Part shown: positions 27,879 through 35,693 of the stretch, piece after piece
Numbering within the stretch: the stretch's first letter is position 1
Layout of the letters: every line of letters starts with the position of its first letter
Origin: Corynebacterium sp. 21KM1197
GTDB taxonomy: Bacteria; Actinomycetota; Actinomycetes; Mycobacteriales; Mycobacteriaceae
Direction of reading: 5' to 3'
Length of the DNA stretch: 64,000 nucleotides
Assembly (NCBI RefSeq): GCF_033783015.1
Contig: NZ_CP123907.1
Coordinates: 372,001 to 436,000 of the forward strand
The notes under the pieces: model-generated
Database searches by the model: none
The model's input: only the letters and a program-made list of their open reading frames with translations
What the model was told of the DNA's origin: nothing
Program-made: the position numbers and the translations under genes

Positions 27879-29731
27879 CGAGCGTTCAGCATTACGACGA
27901 CGCCGTGGCCGAACTCCGAGAGGCCGCGAGAGGGCGCTACGCGGGGCCGACGGTTCCAACGGCAGACCTGGCTCAGGCGGTAGATGGTATCGAGGGCTTA
28001 GACACCCAGGAGATTGCTCATCACATGAAGCGCGCCTTGGGCTCCACGGATACCGCTGGGTTGAGTAAGGTTTGGCTCGGTGGCCTGCTGCAATTGCTCA
28101 AACACCTTGCCTTTGGCCTCATCGGAGACACCGTGGCGGAGGGAATACGGGGGTGGTGGCGGAACCGCGATGACGCCAAGGAGTTAGGCACCCAAACCGG
28201 GCAGGCCACGGAGGCTCTTGATGATATAGCCCGTACCTCCGATACCGCCGTGATGGAGATTCTCTCCGCGCTCTCGCAGAGCGTGGCGGCCTTGAGCGCC
28301 CATCTCCGGTGTCTTGATCCACAGGCAAGCCCGGAGCATGAGGCGGCGTTTCAATCCTCTTTAGGTTCAGCCGCCGCCCTGGTGGATCAGGCGGCGCAAT
28401 CCGTGACGCAACTGTGTCAGGAACGGGATCAGGCGGTGCGCGGGTGCGTGGCAGAATTGGAAAGGCGGGCCGTGTCCATGTGTGAGGGGGATCAGCCACG
28501 GGTACCCGCGGCCGTGATGGACTCGTCCTGCGCCTCGGAGACTACCCGTGCCGCGCGAGCCACCCAGGTTTCCCCCAGTGCGCCCGGGCAAGGACCGTCG
28601 GAGGCTCCCGCCCCACCGCAAGGCGAGCAACCGGGAACCACCGCAGCGCCCTCTGCGCCGTCGGTTTCTCAGCCGACTGCGAAAGCCCCGGTCGCGGGAG
28701 TACCCACTGTGGCCACGACCGCGCAGTGTGCTCCCCAGGAGGCACCGGCCTCGGAAGCGGGGCGCGCAGCGGAACGGCCCGCCGCGCAGCAGGTGCCCAC
28801 GGGAGGGGCGGAGTCACCCACCCCGCAAAAACCGTCCTCCCAGCCGTGTGAATCCGGGAGGGGCGGCGCGGTGGGGCCAGTGGCGAGCGCGGATACGTCC
28901 CTCACACCTCAAGGGGAGGCTCCGCCGGAGACGTCGTGCGCGGATCTCCCAGCGCCCCATAAGGCACCTGTGGCGAGCTCACCCATCACCGATGAGTGCT
29001 CCCCGGTGCAGACGATCGCGGCGCAGGCCACGGCGGCGGGCCTAGAGGCGGTGAAGCAGGGGCTGGGGTTGGCCCAGCAGGTGAGCGCAGGCGTGACCGA
29101 GGCCGCCGGTGCTTTCTTGGAGTCCCTGACAGAGGAGGTGGGGTCTACGGAGACGGGTGTGAAATTAGGGGAGAAGCCCGTGTGCGAGAGCACATGCGAA
29201 CAACCACAGCAGGAGGCCCAGCCGTGCCCGCCCCCAGAAGCGGAAACACCTGCCCCGGAGCCGGTGCCCACGGAACCAGCGAGGGCAGCAAAAGTGGAGG
29301 AATGCCCCGTACAAGAGCCCGTGAGCGCTGAACAACCGACCCAGGAATGTCCGCCGCCTGAACCATCGGAGCCACCGGAGCCACCAGAATGCCCGGAGAC
29401 AGCGCCTCAACCCCCAGCGGAGACGCTCACCAATGAGCCCCTACCCGAACCCGCACTACCCGAACCACCAGTGGAGGACTTGGCCCGAGTACCGGAGCCG
29501 GAGCCACCGGCGGAGAAGTTAGCGCACATGAATGAGGCTGCGGCCGTGCCGCCCGCTGCTAGCGGGGAAGGCACGGACCACACGGTGAGCACGGACAGCA
29601 GAGAAACATCAACTACGGGTGAGTCAAAGGAAATGGAGGAGGCCGCCGCCCAGCAGGAATCTGCACCGGAACAATCAGAGCAGCCGGAAGAGACACAACC
29701 AAGCGGTGCGAGAAAGGCAGGTGCGTGGTAA
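27875..29731 (+). CDS. Large helical protein with Pro/Glu/Cys-rich tail, function unknown
   Basis: The 618-aa protein has two parts. Residues 1 to about 205 are helical and include a hydrophobic stretch with KVWLGGLLQLLKHLAFGLIG near 65-85 that may touch or cross a membrane. Residues about 205-618 are low-complexity, rich in Pro, Glu, Ala and Thr, with PxPE-type runs (PSEPPEPPECPE). About a dozen cysteines are spaced through the tail. There is a short return to a helical segment near 380-430 (AAGLEAVKQGLGLAQQVSAG). No signal peptide is seen. It overlaps the small gene before it (ATGA) and is followed directly by the next gene (TAAATG). I do not recognise the family. Confidence 0.6.
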   Translation: MTSVQHYDDAVAELREAARGRYAGPTVPTADLAQAVDGIEGLDTQEIAHHMKRALGSTDTAGLSKVWLGGLLQLLKHLAFGLIGDTVAEGIRGWWRNRDDAKELGTQTGQATEALDDIARTSDTAVMEILSALSQSVAALSAHLRCLDPQASPEHEAAFQSSLGSAAALVDQAAQSVTQLCQERDQAVRGCVAELERRAVSMCEGDQPRVPAAVMDSSCASETTRAARATQVSPSAPGQGPSEAPAPPQGEQPGTTAAPSAPSVSQPTAKAPVAGVPTVATTAQCAPQEAPASEAGRAAERPAAQQVPTGGAESPTPQKPSSQPCESGRGGAVGPVASADTSLTPQGEAPPETSCADLPAPHKAPVASSPITDECSPVQTIAAQATAAGLEAVKQGLGLAQQVSAGVTEAAGAFLESLTEEVGSTETGVKLGEKPVCESTCEQPQQEAQPCPPPEAETPAPEPVPTEPARAAKVEECPVQEPVSAEQPTQECPPPEPSEPPEPPECPETAPQPPAETLTNEPLPEPALPEPPVEDLARVPEPEPPAEKLAHMNEAAAVPPAASGEGTDHTVSTDSRETSTTGESKEMEEAAAQQESAPEQSEQPEETQPSGARKAGAW

Positions 29732-30058
29732 ATGGAGTTTGAGGAGTTTGCCCGGCGATTTAGGGAACGCGCGGCGAAGAGAATGTTGGAGTTCGAGGTG
29801 GCTCTGGAACAAAGCCGCCGCGATCTAGAAAAGGCCGCAGAAAAGAAACCGGAAACGCCGCACGGTGGATCGACACGGCCCGCAGCGCAGAGTGAGACTT
29901 GGGGAGCGTGGGAGACGCGGCCTGCGGCACCCGGTGTGACGGCTATACCGCCGACCACCCTGTCATCCCTAGAGCAAACGGAAGGGGCAGGTCATCGGAG
30001 GGTACCGGAGCACCGGCCTCCCCGTGGGCCGGTGCAGGGGGTGTTAAAGAGAAACTGA
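29732..30058 (+). CDS. Small protein, third gene of the cassette, function unknown
   Basis: The 108-aa product has a charged amphipathic helix (EEFARRFRERAAKRMLEFE to about residue 38) followed by a Pro/Gly/Arg-rich unstructured half (PAAPGVTAIPPTT). Its ATG shares the last A of the preceding TAA region (TAAATG), so it is surely cotranscribed with the two genes before it. No family recognised. Confidence 0.5.
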   Translation: MEFEEFARRFRERAAKRMLEFEVALEQSRRDLEKAAEKKPETPHGGSTRPAAQSETWGAWETRPAAPGVTAIPPTTLSSLEQTEGAGHRRVPEHRPPRGPVQGVLKRN

Positions 30059-30106
30059 TAAGCGTGAGGATTCCGGCGAGGCGGCCTCGGGAAAGCCTAA
30101 AGCCCG

Positions 30107-30952
30107 CTACAGCGGGAGAGATACCTTGCGGTGCACGTTGGCCTTGTCCTCGATCTCTTCCGGGGTAAAGGACAATACCTTTTTTGCCGTGGCGTCCGGC
30201 TCGGAGAACCCGGAGTATTTCTTTTCCCCGGCCAATTGGTGGAGTAGAAACCCGGTGATAAGCCCGCGCGCGGTTTCCTTGGCGGAATGCTGAGGGCCGC
30301 TGGCTCCCACGAGGAGCTTGCGCATGGTGTCCTCGCTGAACCCGTGTTGGGTGCCGTTTTCTAATTCTCGGTAGGCCACTTCGCCTTTCCAATTGTGCGC
30401 CACTCGCGCGGGATTCCCGGATTCCAGGAGGCTATCGCGTCCCGAGGCCAGAACAAGCCCGGGGGCCGCCACCGCGCGGGCCGCTTCCTCCGAGGAGGGG
30501 GAGGTAACGGCGGGGTAGGCGCAGGCGAGGGCGCGAACCTTGTCCTCGTTGGCGGAGGCGAGGATCGCGGCACCGGCTCCCATGCCGTGCCCCACGAGGC
30601 CGAGTTTCCCCGGGGAGACGGTGACATTTCCATGCCCCAGCTTCACCCCGGCGAGGATCTGCATGCAGGTGTTGAGGTCGGCGGCGAGGCTGCGATGGTC
30701 GGGATTAAAGCCGGTCTGGGTATCCGGGGCCGCCACGGCGATGCCCCAACTGGCCAGGTGGCGCAGGGTGACGCGGTATGCCTTGATGCCGGTAAACCAG
30801 TCGTGGCCAAAGGCCACGGCGGGAATGCCATTGCCCTCGGCGGGGGTGTACACCTTGCCGGGCAGTCCGGCATAAGCGAGGTCGCCCACCAGGACGCGGT
30901 GGGGGCCGCGCTTGGAAAGCTTGGAGAGGTGCTTGTTCAGATTCTCAGACAC
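30107..30952 (-). CDS. Alpha/beta-hydrolase-fold protein lacking the nucleophile serine
   Basis: The 281-aa protein looks like a dienelactone-hydrolase-type alpha/beta fold: LPGKVYTPAEGNGIPAVAFGHDW with the oxyanion strand, AVAAPDTQTGF, and the nucleophile-elbow region GLVGHGMGAGAAI. In the elbow the usual GxSxG reads GHGMG, so Gly stands where Ser, Cys or Asp should be. An Asp (ASGRDSLL) and a His (ELENGTQHGFS) occur at acid and base positions. It may be a non-catalytic member. GTG 30952 is preceded on the minus strand by TATCCT 6 nt away. No signal peptide. Confidence 0.7.
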   Translation of the reverse strand: MSENLNKHLSKLSKRGPHRVLVGDLAYAGLPGKVYTPAEGNGIPAVAFGHDWFTGIKAYRVTLRHLASWGIAVAAPDTQTGFNPDHRSLAADLNTCMQILAGVKLGHGNVTVSPGKLGLVGHGMGAGAAILASANEDKVRALACAYPAVTSPSSEEAARAVAAPGLVLASGRDSLLESGNPARVAHNWKGEVAYRELENGTQHGFSEDTMRKLLVGASGPQHSAKETARGLITGFLLHQLAGEKKYSGFSEPDATAKKVLSFTPEEIEDKANVHRKVSLPL

Positions 30953-31058
30953 GCCTACAGGATAGTAAATAGGACAGCGCCGTTGTGTTTCCTCCGTCGG
31001 CCAGCGAGCATAAAGGCCGGGGAATCCCGTGGCGAATCCTGCTGCGTGCGGGAGGGGC

Positions 31059-31071
31059 GGCGTCGATAAGC
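31059..31071 (+). repeat. Dispersed 13-mer GGCGTCGATAAGC, copy 1
   Basis: Exact copy of a 13-base sequence that occurs four times in the window. This copy is intergenic, 53 nt before the glmS -10 box. Confidence 0.5.
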
Positions 31072-31123
31072 GGGCGATGAACTGCGCAAACGGGGGGTTA
31101 TGGTGCCTGGTTGATCCGTACAC

Positions 31124-31129
31124 TATCCT
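31124..31129 (+). promoter_or_regulatory. -10 box of glmS
   Basis: TATCCT ends 7 nt before the ATG at 31137, placing the transcription start at the start codon. It excludes any longer N-terminus, which matters because Cys2 must become the catalytic N-terminal residue. Confidence 0.6.
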
Positions 31130-31136
31130 GGCGGCT

Positions 31137-32999
31137 ATGTGTGGAATTGTAGGATACGTCGGTAACCGCCAGGGCCTGGGTGTGGCCCTCGATGCGCTGC
31201 GCCGCATGGAATATCGGGGTTATGATTCGGCGGGTATCGCCGTGGTGGATTCCGGCGAGCTGAACTTTGCCAAGCGCGCCGGGAAGCTGGCCAACCTCGA
31301 AGATAAGATCGCGGAGATCGGTGAGTCCAGCATGGCGGGCACCACGGCCATCGGGCACACTCGGTGGGCCACGCACGGTCGCCCCACGGACGAAAACGCG
31401 CACCCGCACCTTTCTTATGACGGCAAGGTGGCTATTGTCCACAACGGGATTATTGAGAACTTTGCCCCGCTGCGCCAGGAGATTGAGGCGCGGGGAATTG
31501 AGATGGCCTCGGAAACGGATTCGGAGACCGCCGCGCACCTCATCGCCCTGGCCTATAACGAGGGCGATACGGCGGGCGATATTCGTGCCAGCGCACTGAA
31601 GGTGCTGCGCCGCCTGGAGGGTGCGTTTACCCTGCTGGTGCTGCATGCGGATCACCCGGATCAGATTATTGCCGCTCGTCGCTCCACCCCGCTGATCGTG
31701 GGCGTGGGCGAGGGGGAGATGTTCCTGGGCTCCGATGTGGCGGCCTTTATCGAGTACACCAAGAATGCGGTGGAACTCAATCAGGATAACGTGGTGGTGA
31801 TTACCAAGGACGATTATGAGATTTTGAACTTTGATGGTTCACAGGCTCAGGGGCGTCCTTTTACCATTGATTGGGATTTGGAGGCTGCGGAAAAGGGCGG
31901 TTATAGCTCCTTCATGATGAAGGAGATTCACGAGCAGCCCGCCGCCGTGCGCGATACCCTGGCCGGGCACTTCCGGGACGGGCGCATCGTGCTCGATGAG
32001 CAGAATCTCTCCGATGAGGATCTGCGCGCCGTGGATCAGATCTTTGTGGTAGCCTGCGGCTCCGCCTATCACTCCGGCCTGCTGGCCAAGTACGCCATCG
32101 AGCACTGGGTGCGTATCCCGGTGCAGATCGAGGTGGCCAGCGAGTTCCGTTACCGCGATCCGGTGCTCGGCGCGCGCACGCTGGTGGTGGCCGTCTCCCA
32201 GTCCGGGGAGACGGCGGACACCCTGGAGGCGGTGCGCTATGCCAAGGCCCAGGGGGCCAAGGTGCTGGCGGTGTGCAACACCAATGGCTCGCAGATTCCG
32301 CGCGAGTCGGACGCCGTGCTGTACACCCACGCCGGCCCGGAGATCGGCGTGGCCTCCACCAAGGCCTTCCTGGCGCAGGTGGCGGCCAATTACATCGTGG
32401 GCCTGGCGCTGGCGCAAGCCAAAGGCACCAAGTACCCGGATGAGATCAAGGAGATCTGGGAGGCTTTGGAGTCGATCCCGGCCAAGGTGGAAACCCTGCT
32501 GCCCGCTGCGGAACAGTGCCGCAGCATCGCCAGCACGCTGGGGGCCATTCCCACGATGCTCTTCCTCGGGCGCGGTGTGGGCTTCCCGGTGGCGTTGGAG
32601 GGCGCGCTCAAGCTCAAGGAGCTGGCCTATATTCACGCCGAGGGCTTCCCGGCGGGCGAACTCAAGCACGGTCCCATTGCCCTGATCGAGGACGATCTTC
32701 CGGTGGTGGTCGTGGTGCCCAGCCCCCGAGGCGTGAAGTTGCTGCACTCCAAGGTGGTGTCCAATATCCAGGAGATTCGCGCGCGCGGGGCCAAGACCAT
32801 CGTGATCGCGGAGGAGGGCGATACCGCCGTGGAGCCCTTTGCCAACTGGCTCATTCGCCTGCCGGAGGCCTCCACCCTCATGCAGCCGCTGCTGGCCACG
32901 GTTCCCCTGCAATTCCTGGCGGCCTATATCGCCCAGGAGTGCGGTAACGAGGACATTGATAAGCCGCGTAACCTCGCCAAGTCCGTGACCGTGGAGTAA
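31137..32999 (+). CDS. glmS: Glutamine-fructose-6-phosphate aminotransferase (isomerizing)
   Basis: GlmS makes glucosamine-6-phosphate from fructose-6-phosphate and glutamine, the first step to UDP-GlcNAc. The 620-aa protein starts MCGIVGYVGNRQ, with Cys2 as the glutaminase nucleophile after Met removal. It has GHTRWATHGRPTDENAHPH and HNGIIENF in the glutaminase half. Two SIS domains follow (VACGSAYHSGLLAKY, VSQSGETADTLEA, then FLGRGVGFPVALEGALKLKE). It ends in KSVTVE, the typical C-terminus. No glmS ribozyme-like leader can exist, since the mRNA appears leaderless. Confidence 0.97.
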   Translation: MCGIVGYVGNRQGLGVALDALRRMEYRGYDSAGIAVVDSGELNFAKRAGKLANLEDKIAEIGESSMAGTTAIGHTRWATHGRPTDENAHPHLSYDGKVAIVHNGIIENFAPLRQEIEARGIEMASETDSETAAHLIALAYNEGDTAGDIRASALKVLRRLEGAFTLLVLHADHPDQIIAARRSTPLIVGVGEGEMFLGSDVAAFIEYTKNAVELNQDNVVVITKDDYEILNFDGSQAQGRPFTIDWDLEAAEKGGYSSFMMKEIHEQPAAVRDTLAGHFRDGRIVLDEQNLSDEDLRAVDQIFVVACGSAYHSGLLAKYAIEHWVRIPVQIEVASEFRYRDPVLGARTLVVAVSQSGETADTLEAVRYAKAQGAKVLAVCNTNGSQIPRESDAVLYTHAGPEIGVASTKAFLAQVAANYIVGLALAQAKGTKYPDEIKEIWEALESIPAKVETLLPAAEQCRSIASTLGAIPTMLFLGRGVGFPVALEGALKLKELAYIHAEGFPAGELKHGPIALIEDDLPVVVVVPSPRGVKLLHSKVVSNIQEIRARGAKTIVIAEEGDTAVEPFANWLIRLPEASTLMQPLLATVPLQFLAAYIAQECGNEDIDKPRNLAKSVTVE

Positions 33000-33096
33000 T
33001 ACGCGGAGTTGAGGCAGGCGGGGAGTGGGCGCGCGGCTGGGAAAGGAGTGGCCGGGGAAAGGATCGGCTGGGTGGAGGCGAGGTGAAGGCGGGTGG

Positions 33097-33109
33097 GGCG
33101 TCGATAAGC
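33097..33109 (+). repeat. Dispersed 13-mer GGCGTCGATAAGC, copy 2
   Basis: Exact copy in the glmS-alr gap, 34 nt upstream of the alr -10 box. The following bases (CCCCGC) are shared with a one-mismatch variant at 39410-39422. Confidence 0.5.
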
Positions 33110-33143
33110 CCCCGCGCAGCCGAGCCCGTGCGGTACGAGGTGG

Positions 33144-33149
33144 CACAAT
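33144..33149 (+). promoter_or_regulatory. -10 box of alr
   Basis: CACAAT ends 8 nt before the ATG at 33158. This spacing supports a leaderless transcript and that start. Confidence 0.45.
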
Positions 33150-33157
33150 GGGGCTTC

Positions 33158-34285
33158 ATGGACCTGCTCACCGCCCGCATTGATCTGGGGGCCATTGCGC
33201 ATAACACCCGCGAGATGGCGCGCCGGGTGGCCCCCGCCCGGCTCATGGCCGTGGTCAAGGCCGATGGTTATAACCACGGAGCCGTGGAGGTGGCGCGCAC
33301 CGCGCTGCGCCACGGCGCGAGGGAACTCGGCGTGGCCACCCTGGACGAGGCGTTGCACCTGCGCGAGCAGGGAATTGTTGCCCCGATCACGGCGTGGCTG
33401 TGGTCGCCGGAGCAGGACATCGCAGAGCCTTTGCGCCAAGGCGTGCGCCTGGCGGTGACCTCCCCGGTGCATGCGAGGGCGCTCATTCACGTTGCCCAGG
33501 CTCTCCCACGGCGGGGGGCCGCGATGCCCCCGTGCGAGGTCACGGTCAAGGTGGAAACGGGTATGCACCGCAGCGGCGTGGACCCCCGGGATTGGGCGGA
33601 GGTTTTTGATTTGCTGGCGGCCTGCCCCGCCGTGCGCGTCACGGGTTTGATGAGTCACCTCTCCTGCGCCGATGAGCCGGATAACCCGGCCACGGACGCG
33701 CAGGCCGCGCAGTTTGGCCGCGCCATCGCCTGCGCTCGGGAACGCGGCCTGGAGGTGCCCGTTAATCACCTGTGCAATTCCCCCGGTGCGCTCACCCGTC
33801 CGGATCTGCACCATGAGATGGTGCGCGTGGGGGTGGCCCTCTACGGCCTGGAGCCGGTGCCGGGCCGGGAGCACGGGCTCATGCCCGCGATGACCTGGCA
33901 GGCTAGCGTGCTGCTGGTCAAGCCGGTGCGCGCGGGTGAGGCTACCTCCTATGGCCTGACGTGGAGCGCGCCGAGCGATGGCTTCTTGGCGGTGATACCT
34001 GCCGGATACGCGGACGGATTGCCGCGCGCGGCGCAGGGCCATCTGGAGGTGACCATCAGGGGGCACCGATACCCGCAGGTGGGGCGCGTGTGCATGGATC
34101 AGTGTCTGGTGTGGCTGGGGGAGAACCCACGGGGAATCGCTCCGGGCGATGAGGCGATTCTCTTTGGCCAGGGCGGCATGAGCGCCACGGAGTTGGCGCA
34201 GCGCAGCGGCACGATCAATTACGAGGTGGTGTGCGCCCCCCGGCGACGCACCCGCAGGCAATACGTGGAGGAGACGGCGGAATGA
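33158..34285 (+). CDS. alr: Alanine racemase
   Basis: Alr interconverts L- and D-alanine with PLP and supplies D-Ala for the cell wall. The 375-aa protein has the PLP-binding lysine in MAVVKADGYNHGAVEVAR (near residue 34), the barrel motif MHRSGVDPRDW, and LMSHLSCAD. The C-terminal domain has TSYGLTWSAP with the catalytic tyrosine, and GRVCMDQCLVWL. The stop overlaps tsaE (ATGA), a common actinobacterial arrangement. Confidence 0.95.
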   Translation: MDLLTARIDLGAIAHNTREMARRVAPARLMAVVKADGYNHGAVEVARTALRHGARELGVATLDEALHLREQGIVAPITAWLWSPEQDIAEPLRQGVRLAVTSPVHARALIHVAQALPRRGAAMPPCEVTVKVETGMHRSGVDPRDWAEVFDLLAACPAVRVTGLMSHLSCADEPDNPATDAQAAQFGRAIACARERGLEVPVNHLCNSPGALTRPDLHHEMVRVGVALYGLEPVPGREHGLMPAMTWQASVLLVKPVRAGEATSYGLTWSAPSDGFLAVIPAGYADGLPRAAQGHLEVTIRGHRYPQVGRVCMDQCLVWLGENPRGIAPGDEAILFGQGGMSATELAQRSGTINYEVVCAPRRRTRRQYVEETAE

Positions 34286-34782
34286 GGGAGAGTTTTCCCC
34301 AGCAGGGCTCGCGGCGGTGCGAGTTCTTGGAGGATACCCAGGGCCTTGGCGCGGAGTTAGGCGCAGCGCTGGAGGCCGGGGACGTGGTGCTTCTCGACGG
34401 CCCCCTGGGCGCGGGCAAGACCGCGCTGACCCAGGGGATCGCGCGGGGCATGGGAGTGCGCGGCCGGGTGACCTCCCCGACGTTCATCATCGCCAGGGAA
34501 CACCGCCACCCGGAAGGCGGCCCCACGCTCATTCACGTGGACGCCTATCGCCTCCTGGGAGAGGGGGGAGAGAACGCCGCCGATCCGGTGGGCGCCCTGG
34601 ACTCGCTGGATCTGGACTCCGCCTTGGCGGAGGCCGTGGTGGTGGCGGAATGGGGCGGTGGCCTGGTGGAGCAGATCGCCGGGGAGTACCTCTTTGTGCA
34701 CGTGGATCGCACCACCGCGGTAGCGGAGGACCCGGACTCTGAGGCCAGGATCATATCGTGGCAACTTCGGGCCGGGGCATGA
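34282..34782 (+). CDS. tsaE: tRNA threonylcarbamoyladenosine biosynthesis ATPase TsaE
   Basis: TsaE is the small ATPase of the t6A37 tRNA-modification complex with TsaB and TsaD. The 166-aa protein has the P-loop DGPLGAGKTALTQGIARGMG (near residue 40), TSPTFIIAREH and HVDAYRL, all family hallmarks. ATG 34282 overlaps the alr stop. The partner genes tsaB-rimI-tsaD lie 4 kb downstream, separated by an inserted VKOR-efeUOB block. Confidence 0.93.
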   Translation: MRESFPQQGSRRCEFLEDTQGLGAELGAALEAGDVVLLDGPLGAGKTALTQGIARGMGVRGRVTSPTFIIAREHRHPEGGPTLIHVDAYRLLGEGGENAADPVGALDSLDLDSALAEAVVVAEWGGGLVEQIAGEYLFVHVDRTTAVAEDPDSEARIISWQLRAGA

Positions 34783-34856
34783 GGGGAGCCTAGTATGGGA
34801 GGGGATGAAAAGCGCACGCGCTGCGCACGGCCGGAAGTACATTAAGGGACGGGAAA

Positions 34857-35477
34857 ATGGTGGACGCGCAGGCAAGCACCACGGCAGAGGAGAACCGGGG
34901 TGCGGCCCCCTCGGTGGGGTGGGGGTGGTTGTTTGTCCTGGGCGGGATCATCGGCATCGTGCTGTCCGGGATCATCATGGTGGAAAAGATGAAGTTGGCG
35001 GAGGATCCCTCCTACACCACCACCTGCGATCTCAGCGCGGTGGTGTCCTGCGGCAACGTCATGCGCTCGGTGCAGGCGGCGGCCTTTGGGATTCCCAACC
35101 CCCTGATCGGCCTGGTGGGCTTTGGCATGGTGGCCCTCATCGGGGCGGCGGTGGCGGCCGGGGGGCGTTTTGCCGGGTGGTTTTGGTTTGGTGCCCAGGC
35201 GGGAATGACCTTTGCCCTGGTATTTGTGCACTGGCTGTTTTTCCAGGCGGTGTACGTGATTAATGCCCTGTGTCCCTACTGCATGGGGGTGTGGGCGGTG
35301 GTAATCGTGCTCTTCGTGTACGTCACGGCCTTTAACCTGCGCACCTATGGCGATTCCGGGCAGGGCGCGGGCTCGGCGGCGATCCGCGCGTGGGACCGCT
35401 GGAAGTTCCTCATCGCGGCGGCGTGGATCGCGGTGATCGGGGTGGCGATCCTGGTGGAGTTCTGGTCGTACTTCTAA
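34857..35477 (+). CDS. Vitamin K epoxide reductase family membrane protein
   Basis: Bacterial VKOR reoxidises DsbA-like proteins and so drives disulfide formation outside the membrane. The 206-aa protein has about five hydrophobic segments. The first periplasmic loop has CDLSAVVSCGNVM, with the shuttle cysteines, and the active-site motif CPYC lies near residue 140 next to NALCPYCMGVW. A possible -10 (TAGTAT, 34791-34796) gives a leader of about 55 nt with AAGGGACGGG before the ATG. It is followed by a terminator. Confidence 0.9.
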   Translation: MVDAQASTTAEENRGAAPSVGWGWLFVLGGIIGIVLSGIIMVEKMKLAEDPSYTTTCDLSAVVSCGNVMRSVQAAAFGIPNPLIGLVGFGMVALIGAAVAAGGRFAGWFWFGAQAGMTFALVFVHWLFFQAVYVINALCPYCMGVWAVVIVLFVYVTAFNLRTYGDSGQGAGSAAIRAWDRWKFLIAAAWIAVIGVAILVEFWSYF

Positions 35478-35491
35478 GGAGATAGCGCGTC

Positions 35492-35520
35492 CCCGGCGGG
35501 TGGAGGGGTTGCCCGCCGGG
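35492..35520 (+). terminator. Stem-loop after the VKOR gene
   Basis: CCCGGCGGG (35492-35500) pairs perfectly with CCCGCCGGG (35512-35520) around an 11-nt loop. Only ATTATT follows, so it is a moderate terminator that separates VKOR from the iron-uptake operon. Confidence 0.6.
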
Positions 35521-35577
35521 ATTATTGCGCGGCTGTGAAAAATAACTCACTCGGGGGTGAATAGTGGGGTTATCCCA

Positions 35578-35607
35578 TTGACCCTTCAGGCAAGCCAAGG
35601 CTAATTT
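35578..35607 (+). promoter_or_regulatory. efeU promoter with DtxR-like iron box
   Basis: A -35 TTGACC (35578-35583) and a -10 GCTAAT (35600-35605, spacer 16) or TAATTT (35602-35607, spacer 18) surround TCAGGCAAGCCAAGGCTAA at 35586-35604. By eye this 19-mer matches the DtxR consensus at 13 of 19 positions. Such a site between -35 and -10 would let iron-loaded DtxR shut the operon off. A further inverted repeat (GGGAA-N5-TTCCC, 35620-35634) lies in the leader. Confidence 0.55.
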
Positions 35608-35693
35608 TCGGGGTGGAGAGGGAATGTCGTTCCCCCTCGTCACCTGGTCATCTGGGGTCCGTTACCTGGGCCTGGAAGGGGCGGAATGGGATC

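Noticed and set aside
31029..31136. Longer N-terminus for GlmS
   Set aside because: The catalytic Cys must follow the initiator Met, and a -10 box lies between the longer start and ATG 31137.
35534..35551. GlxR/CRP-like TGTGA-N8-TCACT before efeU
   Set aside because: GlxR sites need a 6-nt spacer (TGTGA-N6-TCACA). This one has 8 and an imperfect half-site.
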